Positions 1 through 10,678 of a stretch of 64,000 bases of DNA are shown here, in pieces. The stretch's first letter is position 1. Each line of letters opens with the position of its first letter. Location of the stretch: NCBI GenBank assembly GCA_935421135.1, contig OW285189.1, forward strand, positions 23,996,298 to 24,060,297, in the 5' to 3' direction. The notes beneath the pieces were generated by a model that saw only the letters and a program-made list of their open reading frames with translations, was not told the DNA's origin and searched no databases. This DNA comes from Bugulina stolonifera. Lineage: Eukaryota > Bryozoa > Gymnolaemata > Cheilostomatida > Bugulidae. The position numbers and the translations under genes are program-made.

Positions 1-60
1 TAGCAACTGATGCCACTCTTTGATATCTGTTTGATGAGTGACATACACTACTTGTACCAG

Positions 61-2205
61 GTGTTCCAGTCCGAGCTGTCAAAAAGAGCATCCAACATGG
101 CGCAGGTGAGGGACACAGCTAAGGATCTGATAGAGAAGAGTGAAGACAGCATGCCAGAGCTCCAGTCTCAGCTGATAGACCTTACTACCAGCTGGGACAA
201 GGTACGGTGTATTATCTTATGCTGCAGTATTTACCTTACTACCAGCTGGGATAAGGTATGGTGTATTATCCTATACTATTACCTTACTACCAGCTGGGAT
301 AAGGTATGGTGTATTATCCTATACTATTACCTTACTACCAGCTGGGACAAGATATGGTGTATTATCCTATACTATTACCTTACTACCAGCTGGGACAAGG
401 TATGGTGTATTATCCTATGCTATTTACCTGAACTTCTAGCTGGGATAAGGTATGGTGTATTATCCTATGCTATTACCTTACTACCAGCTGGGATAAGGCA
501 TGGTGTATTATCTTATGCTATTTACCTGAACTTCTAGCTGGGATAAGGTATGGTGTATTATCCTATGCTATTACCTTACTACCAGCTGGGACAAGGTATG
601 GTGTATTATCCTATACTATTACCTTACTACCAGCTGGGATAAGGTATGGTGTATTATCCTATACTATTACCTTACTACCAGCTGGGATAAGATATGGTGT
701 ATTATCCTATGCTATTTACCTGAACTACTAGCTGGGATAAGATATGGTGTATTATCCTATGCTATTCAGCATATTTCACTTTATGTACATGTAGTTGTGT
801 TATTCTGAAGGTGTATCTCGGCAACATACCATAATATGGTAATCGTATTGACTGCAGGTTACAAAACAGGCAGAGAGGAGACAAACCCGAATCCAGGATG
901 CATTCCAACAGGCTGAGGAATTCAGTAGAAGAGCCAACAGCTTCCTTGAATGGGTGTCAGACTGTGAACATCAACTCAGGCTAGACCCGGAGCGGGCTGA
1001 TGATGAGACAGCCTTACAAACTGCACTCGATGAGCATAAGGTACCTGGTCTTGTATATTTTTATCTTGTTCTGCTGAGGTTAGCATTATGGCTTACTGTC
1101 CCTATTCCTTTTCTCACTATGACTACATATGATCCTCCATTGCTTGTCAGGCATTCATTGGAGAAGTAGCCAATCAGAGGCAGATGCTGAGCGACACGCT
1201 ACGTCTCGGTGATGATATTCTCTCCAGATCTCACCAGGAGGCGGTGCCCATCATGAAGAAGTGGCTCATCATCCTCAGACAGCACATGGAGAATGTTGAC
1301 ACCTGGTCAGCCAACTTTGAGAGAAGTATTCAGGTACTAAAACAGCAGTCATATAGCAGTCGTATAGCATACTAATTGCTGTTCATACACTGTTTGGTAC
1401 TGTGTAACCACAGTGCAGATGTCACTAGAGCTTATGATTGATTGCAGGACTCTTTGGATAGCATAAGGAACAGTTCCTCTCTGATAGAAGAACTTCTGGG
1501 CTGGTTAGCCAGCAGTGAGAGCACTCTGGCAGCTATGGAAGAAGATCCACTTCCTCCTGAGAGTTCTGTTATTGAGGAGATGCTGAGAGAGCACCAGGTC
1601 GGTTTGTGCAGGTGTCACTGTGTGTGTGAATGTGTCACTATGTGTGTACAGGTGTCACACTGAATATACTATACATTGTACACAAATGTCACTATATTAT
1701 GTGTAGCGCACCTTTCAGTTTACGAGTTATTAAAATGGTCATATAAATTGTGTTATTTAATTTTACATCCAACTCCATTGTGCTGCAGGAATTTGAAGCT
1801 GAAATATCCAGTCGACAGTCTGAAGTTGATAGATTGACTAAACCTAAAAGACGAACAGATAGTAGATCAGGGGCCGCAACTCCCACAGGACGCCGTAGCA
1901 GTGCTGGTACACCATCAGGCAGAAGGTATTGTAATATAATAGTCAATGCACTAACTGATATGTATTATATTCTATTAGTTCTTTCAACTACTAACCTTTG
2001 TTGAAAATCCGTCAAACTTTACCCTAATTCCTACTGTGTGAATATCTTTAGGAGTAAGGCAGATCTGAGACGTACCTCACAAACCCCCGAACCAGCATTC
2101 AAGAATCCGAGGGTACAGGCTCTGTCAGTTAAGTGGAGGCAGGTGTGGCTCATGACAATGGACAGGAGACGGAGGCTGCAGGATGCTCTAGACCAACAGA
2201 GAGAG
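61..2205 (+). CDS. Spectraplakin exons 1-6: last spectrin-like repeats and linker
   Basis: Six exons (61-201, 858-1040, 1151-1333, 1448-1597, 1789-1925, 2052-2205). The first four have phase-0 borders and encode amphipathic, Glu/Gln/Arg-rich helices with the spaced tryptophans typical of spectrin repeats ([32 protein letters not shown]). The fifth is different: after a short helix it becomes Arg/Ser/Thr/Gly-rich (from [10 protein letters not shown] onwards), a flexible insert. The sixth resumes with the NPRV...KWRQVW...[10 protein letters not shown] helix that precedes the EF-hands in this family. Exons 2 and 3 are both 183 bp. These repeats act as a spacer rod in the cytoplasm. Confidence 0.93.
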
Positions 2206-5200
2206 GTACTTATTCTAGTGAATAGTTAGTATTACCAGTAGTTGTTATAGTTATACAGTGTGGTCCATGTAGTATTGGGATTAGTACAGTCATGTACCAT
2301 CAAATCTATTGAACTCTTTGGTAACCTTGTGTGGAGGCCTTCTGCTGCTGTTTGTTTACCATGTTCTAAAGGTGTGTAACTGTTCCTCCCCATACATGGA
2401 GTAGATTTACTCTACTTGCAGGCTAGATAATAGTAGACACTATTTCTTTCCTGCTGTGTGTATTTCCATTTAACCTCACGAATATATTCAAATGACTCTG
2501 TTATAATGGTGATTTGTATATTGATGCAGTTACCCTTTTATCTTGTAGAAACAGGTAGTCCACCCAGTAGTTTGATTGGTTTAGTTACCATAACTATAAC
2601 TATATTATGCTATGATTATTTTACCTTCTCTAATCCACTATAATTACCTAATTTAATTAACTGGAGCTGATTTTCCAATCATTACTGTAACTCCTGAATC
2701 CTCTCCAATATACCTTGTACTTCCATAACATCGGTGATAAAATACTAAGGCTAATACCTGATTCGTGTGAGGTGGATGAATGGAAAAGCCCCTAATTAAA
2801 TAAGATTCCCACCAAAAAGGAGTGTATAAAGCTATTACTTGATCTGAGGGGTTCAACAGTGTACACATCCATGTTTCCCCTAACTTCAGTCACCTCTGCC
2901 ATTGCTGATACTCTAGTGTTAGCTATAAAGAGTAGACCATTAGTTGGTAATGCATTTCACTTTACAAACTATTTCAACTTATTTTGCTCTTATTTTCTTA
3001 CTTACATGTAATGATTAGATTAATATAGATTATGTACTGTAAGCCATATTGTACCAGTTTCAAACAAATCGGCCATAACCATGGCTTCTATATCGTTGTA
3101 ATGGTATACAGCTATTATTTTTCACCAAGAAATAATTGTGAATTCTACTGTTTGTAATATTCTAATCAACTTTCCAAGTTTTAATGCCTATTCATGTAAT
3201 CTGACAGCGTGCTAAGTTGAGAAACTTCAACTTTGACGACTGGAAGAAAAGGTACATGAACTGGATGGACCATAATAAGACCAGAGTTATGGACTTCTTC
3301 AGGAGGATAGACAAGGACAGGGATGGCAAAGTCTCACGTGATGAGTTTGTGTCTGGCATTCTACAATCAAGTAAGACATACGATTGTTACTGTAGTAGTG
3401 TATATAGTTGGTGTCATTCATATAATACACTGAACCAAGATCACTTCAATATTGTAATTGTATCTATTTATCAAAGTGCTCACGGGTCTAACCCTAAGTA
3501 CATAGTATTATAATTGTAAACGTGTACATTCTATCAAAAGACTTCTCTGTTAATATATTAAATGACCAGACAAGAGATAGTCAAGTTGTGTAATTGTTTA
3601 ATCTGGTCAAGTTTATTTATATGCACACTGTTCCGTTTCAGCTGCCCACTGGAAGCGATATCTTGTTCAAATATACCCTGAAATAGGTACAGGATGGGTT
3701 ACTATGTTTGCGCTACGTAATCTTGCATTCCAGCACACTGATATTCTTGTGTGGCTTGCTCTACCTTATAGTGTGAATATTATTTTGTTACTATATTGTA
3801 TATATTATTATATGCGTTCAATATAGGACCTTCACTGTAGCACTGGTGATCATATTCTCTATGCATTGCATGCGTTTGTTACGTTCTCCAACTTTGAACA
3901 TTATAATATTTCTGTAAAGCTGTGAATGCTACAGAACTTCCTTTTCCCTTCTTCAGTTGAACTTTTCAGTTAACCTTGGAGTGACCTTGGGTATGACATG
4001 TAGTGTATAGTATATGACATGCATTGTATTTAATTCAGCATGCCAAAAGAGAACATGATTCAAGGATAAAATTAGGATGTTACAACTGTGAATTTATACA
4101 ATAATGTATTCAATATTTTTTGTTAGAATATAATATGTCTTTTTATATGATTAGACTAAGTTACATGAAGAAGTCCGTTTCCTGTGTAATCAGTCAGTCA
4201 GTCAGTCAGTCAGTCAGTCAGTCAGTTTGTGTAGGTGGTCGGGTTCTTACTGAATATAGTATGTATATTATACACTACCACAGTAGGGACTATTAGTGTT
4301 GTGATAGATGTTATGTGATAGCTGTATTTAGTACTTACTGTACACTATGTTGTTCAACAGAATTCCCCACCTCACAACCAGAACTGGAGGCTGTAGCTGA
4401 TAGATTTGATAAGAACAAAGACGGTTACATAGACTACAAGGAATTCATGATGGCATTGAGAACTGAGATAGAGATAGAGGTAAAACGTCTACAGTTAATC
4501 TAGTAGTTAGTATATACACTGTACATGTATTTAGTACAAAATGTATCAGTTGTTATAAAACTAATGACTGTCTCTACATGTAGAAGGAGAAGAAATCAGA
4601 CGCTGAAAGGATCCACGATGAGGTGGAGAAGCAGGTGAAGAGATGCTGCTGTCAAAAACAGTTTGCCATCCAGAAAGTGTCAGATAATAAATATGTGGTA
4701 AGTGTAGCCATGTAGTATGTATAAATATGTGGTAAGTGTAGCCATGTGGTATGTATAAATATGTGGTAAGTGTAGCCATGTAGTATGTATAAATATGTGG
4801 TAAGTGTAGCCATGTGGTATGTATAAATATGTGGTAAGTGTAGCTACGTGGTATGTATGAATATGTGGTAAGTGTAGCTACGTAGTATGTATGAATATGT
4901 GGTAAGTGTAGCCATGTGGTATGTATAAATATGTGGTAAGTGTAGCTACGTAGTATGTATGAATATGTGGTAAGTGTAGCCATGTGGTATGTATAAATAT
5001 GTGGTAAGTGTAGCTACGTAGTATGTATGAATATGTGGTAAGTGTAGCCATGTGGTATGTATAAATATGTGGTAAGTGTAGCCATGTGGTATGTATAAAT
5101 ATGTGGTAAGTGCAGTCATGTGGTATGTATGAATATGTGGTAAGTGTAGCTACGTGGTATGTATGAATATGTGGTAAGTGTAGCCATGTGGTACGTATAA

Positions 5201-8200
5201 ATATGTGGTAGGTGTAACCGTGTAGTATGTATAAATATGTGGTAAGTGTAACCGTGTAGTATGTATAAATATGTGGTAAGTGTAGCTACGTGGTATGTAT
5301 GAATATGTGGTAAGTGTAGCCAAGTAGTATGTATAAATATGTGGTAAGTGTAGCTACGTGGTATGTATAAATGTGTGGTAAGTGTAGTCATGTGGTATAT
5401 ATAAATATGTGGTAAGTGCAGCCATGTAGTATGTATAAATATGTGGTAAGTGTAGTCATGTGGTATGTATAAATATTTGGTAAGTGTAGCCACATAGTAT
5501 GTATAAATATGTGGTAAGTGTAGCCATGTGGTATGTATAAATATGTGGTAAGTGTAGCCATGTAGTATGTATAAATATGTGGTCAGTGTAGCCATGTGGT
5601 ATGTATAAATATGTGGTAAGTGTAGCCATGTAGTATGTATAAATATGTGGTAAGTGTAGTCATGTGGTATGTATAAATATGTGGTAAGTGTAGCCATGTA
5701 GTATCTATAAATATATGGTAAGTGTAGCCATGTAGTATGTATAAATATGTGGTAAGTGTAGCCATGTGGTATGTATAAATATGTGGTAAGTGTAGCCATG
5801 TGGTGTGTATAAATATCTGTATAGTATGTTAATATTTGGTTATGTTGTAGGCGATGTGTATTATTATACATGTACATGTATGGTGTATACAGCATCATCT
5901 ATTACATAAACATGTAGTACAACACAACACACAGGGTCACCTTGCCACTCGTATTGCATATCCCAGTCTCTTATTGTAGTTTGGAGAATCTCAAAAGCTG
6001 AGATTGGTTAGAATTCTAAGAAGTACAGTAATGGTTAGAGTTGGGGGCGGTTGGCAAGCTTTAGATGAGTTCTTAGTAAAGAATGACCCCTGCAGAGGTA
6101 AGAACACAGTCTAACATTTCATTGATTTATCCACTTTTACTACCTAGAGTCCTAGACTATAATAGAATTTTAGTTTGGACATTTTCAAACTGACATTTTT
6201 TTAAAAATTCTCTACAACTTTTTGTGCTGTGAGTACATGTACTACACAATATGTTATTAGCTTTGATGTTGTAATATAATGTATATGCTGAGAATTTAGT
6301 AATGCTGTCCACGTTTGATCATTACATAATACTTGTTGTTTACAGTTTGCTCATGGTCGCCACATATGAGGCGATCATCGCTATCATCAAGTGGAACAAC
6401 TCCAGATTTAGCCCTCGTCTACTTCTTAGGTTTATATAAATAGCATGCATGTGTTTAATAACACACTATATTATTTCCTGTTGTATTGCTGTTAGTGCTG
6501 TATAGTGTGTATATACTAATGTATATACTAGCCTGTTCTCTATTCAGCCATGTAGCTTATTATACAATGAGTTGATAATTCCTAATTATTGCTGAAATAC
6601 CATCTGGAATAGTTTGCTATGCCATGCATTGCCTCCCTCTTTTTCTGTTGTATACTATACTTTAGTTATTATACAGAGTATACAGCATAGTGTTATAATA
6701 CACACTGCATTTGTTTGCTATATAGCATATAACACACTGCATACACATGACTACATATATTATTATATACATGTACATCATATTAGTATACATGTATTAT
6801 ATACGTGTATGCTATATAGCATATAATATATGCAAATTGCATGACAAGTACGTTTCTTTTATTTTTTTATTGAAAATAAAAAAATAAAACAAACATACTT
6901 GTCATGCAATGTGCATATATTATAAGCTATATAGTCTAGAGCATACACGTATATAATATACTAATATAATGTACATGTATATAATAGTAGTCATGCGCAT
7001 GCAGTGTATTATTATTGTACTACTTCATAATCATTGTAATGCACTGCTCCTGCTGCTACTGTATCAGCACTAAACATCACCAAGTATTGCAACTGAATAT
7101 TCCGACTAAATACTAACATGCGGAGAAGATAGCTCTAACTCTCCCTCCTACTATAATATGTTACTGTCAGTATTGTGAGTGCAAAGTATTTATTTGGAAC
7201 CAACATATTTTATTCTGCCAAATCATCTCAATAAAACTTTGTAAGCAAAAATATCAAAAGTTATCAGCAGATTAGTTTGTCAGTATTTTAGTTCTAGATA
7301 CCAACAAAGTAAATCACGTTCAGTACCATAGAATAGCTAACATAAAGTACAGTGTGAGTATAGAGTTACACATGTACATCACTAATTGCTGTATCCATTT
7401 TAGCAAAGGGAAGAACCAATACAGAACTGAGAGAGAAGTTTATTCTATCACAGAACGTGGTTGGTCAGGGAATGTCCAGCTTTACTAATAGACCTAGTAC
7501 CAGCAGTAGGCTCTCAGGGGGCCCTAGATCTGGCAGTACCACCCCTGTAAGTATAATATGCCTCTGTATAACGTACGTTTACATAGATTGCAGTTACATG
7601 TAGTGTGCATACGTGGGAGATTATCTTCTCATGGATATTAAAGTTTGATGTACTTGCCTGCTGTACATGCATATTATGACCATGTTGTATAGAGTTGTCT
7701 GCTCCCTACACCTCTATATTATGACCTATTATTATCACTACAACTGTTTCTAATGATGAGATGTTTGTGTAGGTAACCCATCAGCACGGTCACTATAGCT
7801 ACGGTCATAGTCACACACACCACCACACACACACAACACCAGTTCAAAGGGGCACAACTCCTGACAGAGAGGTCTCCGCCATCATGTCACATAAAGCAAG
7901 AGAATCCCCCTCTTATGGTTTCTCAGGTCAGTCCATAATGAATGTATCAATAAGACATCATTAGAGAGTAGATATGGCTATTACCGTTTATGTTTTATCT
8001 TATCATAGCCTATGTTCCTTGTGATACGATAATAATTATGCTCTACTTTAGGGGGTGGAGCTAACAGTCTTTCCTCTTCAAGGGCATCTAGTAGATGTTC
8101 TGAAATCAGTGAAGATGCTGAAGCATATCCTGTACGTGACGTTGTCAATAATAACAGGACCACCCCTTCTGGTCCTAGCTCTAGTGGGCTAAAGTCTAGG

Positions 8201-8248
8201 ATTCCTCTCTCTAGAAACTCTTCAATAAAGAAGCCATTATACTACTAA
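61..8248 (+). CDS. Spectraplakin (MACF1/dystonin/Shot-like), C-terminal 13 exons
   Basis: Giant cytolinker that cross-links actin and microtubules; only the C-terminal part (651 codons plus stop) lies in the window. Exons by reading frame and AG/GT borders: 61-201, 858-1040, 1151-1333, 1448-1597, 1789-1925, 2052-2205, 3208-3370, 4361-4479, 4584-4697, 5980-6097, 7404-7546, 7773-7926, 8052-8248. All phases match across junctions. Order is spectrin-like helices, a conserved pre-EF linker ([15 protein letters not shown]), EF-hand pair, GAS2 domain and GSR/SxIP tail, which is the spectraplakin C-terminal order. The plakin and spectrin-repeat body and any actin-binding domain lie to the left of the window. 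The first exon could start at 61 or 70, since both follow an AG. MACF1 and DST cannot be separated because invertebrates usually have one ancestral gene. The gene looks intact and functional. Confidence 0.95.
190..766 (+). repeat. 48-bp minisatellite repeating an exon end and its 5' splice site
   Basis: Twelve copies of GCTGGGAyAAG, the last exon bases, end at 201, 255, 303, 351, 399, 449, 497, 547, 595, 643, 691 and 741, so the spacing is 48-54 bp. Eight are followed by GT (the real donor GTACGG, the others GTATGG), one by GC and three by AT. The array fills most of intron 1. The first copies are read in frame without stops, so donors at 255, 303 and 399 would each lengthen the protein in frame. 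Its peptide-like frame is therefore a by-product and not a separate gene. Confidence 0.95.
3208..4479 (+). CDS. Spectraplakin exons 7-8: EF-hand pair
   Basis: Exon 3208-3370 encodes a helix with the motif [12 protein letters not shown] and the first calcium loop [12 protein letters not shown], with acidic residues at loop positions 1, 3, 5 and 12 and Gly at 6. Exon 4361-4479 begins [16 protein letters not shown] and carries the second loop [12 protein letters not shown] with Asp/Asn/Asp/Glu ligands and Gly at 6. The intron (3371-4360, phase 1) falls in the linker between the hands. Both loops look competent to bind calcium. In spectraplakins this EF pair abuts and stabilises the GAS2 domain, and the next exon here is indeed GAS2. 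The preceding 1002-bp intron (2206-3207) shows nothing I recognise. Confidence 0.95.
4191..4226. repeat. (CAGT)9 microsatellite
   Basis: Nine CAGT tetramers in the intron between the two EF-hand exons. The rest of this intron (3371-4360) shows no recognisable feature. Confidence 0.95.
4584..6097 (+). CDS. Spectraplakin exons 9-10: GAS2 (GAR) domain
   Basis: Exon 4584-4697 encodes the N-terminal half with a CCC cluster ([16 protein letters not shown]) and ends at ...SDNKYV. Exon 5980-6097 encodes the core [19 protein letters not shown] followed by [14 protein letters not shown]. The signature Arg-Ile-Leu-Arg, VRVGGGW and the terminal DPCR are present. The domain binds and stabilises microtubules, and zinc-binding cysteines are known in the family. 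The intron between the halves (4698-5979) is mostly a 34-bp tandem array repeating the exon end and its donor. The downstream intron 6098-7403 contains a long AT-rich inverted repeat. Confidence 0.95.
4689..5820 (+). repeat. 34-bp minisatellite, 33 units, each with the GAS2-exon donor
   Basis: The unit spans AAATATGTG|GTAAGTGTAG plus about 15 bp. It starts with the real exon end (4697) and GTAAGT donor (4698). The last unit has GTAAGT at 5786, exactly 32 x 34 bp away, so there is no net length change. Nearly all units keep GTAAGT; exceptions include GTCAGT (about 5582) and GTAGGT (about 5209). Read on from the exon, the first unit has an in-frame TAG at 4713-4715, so use of a distal donor would truncate GAS2. 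Long open frames on the minus strand here are repeat artefacts. Confidence 0.97.
6730..7010. repeat. Long imperfect AT-rich inverted repeat (MITE-like) in the GAS2 intron
   Basis: The arms read outwards from about 6871. ACACACTGCATACACATGAC near 6732 pairs with the complement of GTCATGCGCATGCAGTGT near 6990. GCATGACAAGTACGTTT pairs with AAACATACTTGTCATGC. Arms are about 135 bp with mismatches. No coding potential. It resembles a foldback element, but target-site duplications were not resolved. Confidence 0.8.
7404..8248 (+). CDS. Spectraplakin exons 11-13: GSR tail with SxIP motif
   Basis: Exon 7404-7546 begins [15 protein letters not shown], the conserved segment after GAS2, then turns Ser/Gly/Arg-rich. 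Exon 7773-7926 is unusual in starting with a histidine-rich run ([16 protein letters not shown]), coded by CAC/CAT-rich DNA that looks like an expanded CA-type repeat. Exon 8052-8248 has [18 protein letters not shown] and then [15 protein letters not shown], ending YY-stop. SRIP flanked by basic and Ser residues fits the SxIP consensus for EB1 binding, the known mechanism by which spectraplakin tails track microtubule plus ends. The stop is at 8246-8248. Confidence 0.93.
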
Positions 8249-8700
8249 CTCTGTTGTATCTATAGACTACTAGTGGACTATATACTTACATTACTCAGGT
8301 CTAGTTGAACACTGTTAACTGTGGGTGTGGTTTATATAGCACACTGTTAACTGTGGGTGTGGTTTATATAGCACACTGTTAACTGTGGGTGTGGTTTATA
8401 TAGCACACTGTTAACTGTGGGTGTGGTTTATATAGCACACTCTGCCTTATTGGTCATCTCGCTATACTTGTATTATGGGACCAAAATATTAATTTTATAT
8501 TTTTCAACAAAATTATAATATTGAATATGAAGTGTTATAATTTCTACATGACTAATGAACATGTATACGGACTATGGGCAGGTCTGTGTGGCCAGCAGAC
8601 AATTTCTCATCCAGGTGTTCAGTAATAAGAATTTGAAACTATTTACCAATTTCTCCTACAATAGTTACTTACGTATTATTACTATTACATGTCTAACATA
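8249..8700 (+). other. Spectraplakin 3' flank/UTR with a 4 x 32-bp array
   Basis: Sequence after the stop. Four direct 32-bp units (GCACACTGTTAACTGTGGGT and on) run from 8308 to 8440. Most of the segment (about 8258-8700) recurs in the same orientation at 42306-42637, where only one unit of the array is present. No canonical AATAAA was found close to the stop, so the transcript end is undefined. Confidence 0.75.
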
Positions 8701-9299
8701 TTTAGGATTCAGAGTATAAACTTGCATGCATTTATTCAGTTCATATACATGTATATTTGTATGCATGTGTTACATAGCCTGAGCTTATGAGAAAACTGGT
8801 TTGTTAACTGGTGCCCAAGGCTATGCCAGTTCTTATTTACATTATGATTTTAGGTAACCTTAATTTAATTTCCTTTTTTCCATGAATATTGGAACGTACA
8901 ATTGTGATGGCTATTTGAGTATTTTAGATCATTATTATCAGCACTATCTATCACAAAGAAATATAACCCTCTACTGTTTTATGATACAGCTAACTGGGTG
9001 TCCATTTGCAAATGCTAAGGGTTACATGACTATCTATATCTTCTGTATTATTTAGACCTCTCAATTTCTAACACTTGGAAAAGATTTTCTACCTTAGTCT
9101 GAAATATTACACAGTTATTGCAATTATAATTTATTTGCATGGTTTTATTGATTGAAAATATAACAATTGACTAACAATCCAATATTACTCATCTGTGTAT
9201 TTGTGTGTATGAAGTATTAGGGTCAATCCCACACCAATTTCAAACATTGGATATTGGTGTCCAATGGCGTTGTATTCCATGCCTGGCATGCAACTGGAC
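8701..9299. other. Intergenic DNA, nothing recognised
   Basis: AT-rich sequence without open frames of interest or clear repeats; it leads into an interspersed repeat copy. Confidence 0.6.
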
Positions 9300-9800
9300 T
9301 TATTTACTACACGTATATATTACACAATATGTACATGACATAATAACAGTATTAACCCTGACTTTAAACTCAAATTTTATCACGGCAGATTTATTTTCTT
9401 GCATACTTATCTCAGATTTTGATACTTTAACTAACTTCACCCAAATTTTGATCGATGTATTTAGTACACAAGTTAGATCATATGCATTGGGACGACAACT
9501 CCGTAGCTCCTCACGACGCACGTTATTCAAAACAGGGATTGCCCTCCCCTTATAGAAGCTAGAATATTTTGCAATAAATATCCTTAGCTTTAGCTCATTG
9601 GATAGCCAATTTTGAGGCTAAAGGTCAAATTAGCCGACCACGTGTTTCCCTAAGCCAAATTTTGTAGAATTTGCAGGCTCTGGAATTGTGTAGGAAGTAC
9701 ATGACTTGTAGTATAAGTATGTAGAAACCTTGCTAAGCAATAAAATGTTTTAATTTTGCAAATCAGAACTATGATTATTGGAAAATACACTTGACTTGTG
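9300..9800 (+). repeat. Diverged copy of the interspersed repeat seen at 14.4 and 60 kb
   Basis: It shares the ordered blocks TTAACCCTGACTTTAAACTC, CTAACTTCACCCAAATTTTG, GGGATTGCCCTCCCCTT and TTTTGAGGCTAAAGGTCAAA with the repeat at about 59920-60350 (same strand) and with its reverse complement at about 14500-14940. Open frames in it are not conserved as protein. Confidence 0.8.
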
Positions 9801-9939
9801 ACTTGTGTATTTGTACTTCCTCAAGATTTTCGATATACTTACTATTTATTATAGTTACTATGATAATCTAATGATGATTATCATAATCATTATGATATCT
9901 ACCTATCTGCATCTGGTTATGCTATCAATATAAACTATC

Positions 9940-10110
9940 AAAAATAAAAACATCAAAATTTACAGTCAGGACAGGTGCAGTGCATTCAGAGCACTGGAGC
10001 TGGTGTGACTCACCCTGACAGTGAGTCACTGTCAGGGTGAGTCACACCAGCTCCAGTGCTCTGAATGCACTGCACCTGTCCTGACTGTAAATTTTGATAT
10101 TTTTATTTTG
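9940..10110. mobile_element. Near-perfect 171-bp palindrome (foldback/MITE)
   Basis: Two arms of about 80 bp mirror each other around 10025. The left arm contains ACAGTCAGGACAGGTGCAGT and GAGCTGGTGTGACTCACC, and the right arm carries their complements. Only a few mismatches are seen, in the outer AT-rich ends, so the element is young or kept homogeneous. No coding sequence. Confidence 0.9.
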
Positions 10111-10154
10111 TTCTGACGAGCTGGATCCGGGTAGATGCTACTCTTCAGAGTTGG

Positions 10155-10290
10155 GTGCAAGTCAACAAGTCAAGTCATTTCTAAAATTTTGGAAGCAAGT
10201 CAAGTTCAATCAAGTCAGTGCTGCCTCAAGTCAAGTCAGCCGTCATGCAAGTCACAAGTCAAGTCAAGGTAAATTCAAGTCGAAATGCAA
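10155..10290. repeat. Degenerate CAAGT-type short tandem repeat
   Basis: Irregular runs of AAGTCAAGTCA. A similar tract lies at about 13706-13850 and a looser one at about 42855-43030, so the tract belongs to the interspersed repeat mosaic. 10291-10670 shows nothing else I recognise. Confidence 0.8.
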
Positions 10291-10678
10291 GTCAAGTGGA
10301 AGACAACTTCAAAAATTTTTTCTTTTCCAAAACATCACTTTTTTCTTTTAGTAGGCATTCCAATCCATGAAAAACTTATGCCAAGGTGTAGCAGAGTATG
10401 TACAAGTATGTTATGCAATCATGGTAAAGAACTAGTCTATATAAGTAGTATTATTGGCACTACGGTCGAGACTCGCCATATATAGTATTATATACTGTAT
10501 ATTGTAATGGTGATACAGTGTTACATAGCATATTATAAACAGGAAATGGTACAGCATAGAGTGTCCACTGGCCAGTCCTGCACTTTAACTCTAGTAATTA
10601 TTGCACTGTACATTACATTCACTACTTACACCACACTTATGCTACACTTACACTACTTGCACTGTATGTACTTGTGAC

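Noticed and set aside
4561..5898. Long minus-strand frames of repeated HxATLTTYxYIP-type peptide
   Set aside because: They are products of the 34-bp array; the unit has no stop in some minus-strand frames, and the array starts on a real + strand exon border.
10094..10351. 85-codon frame across the palindrome edge and CAAGT repeat
   Set aside because: Composed of simple repeat; no protein-like conservation.
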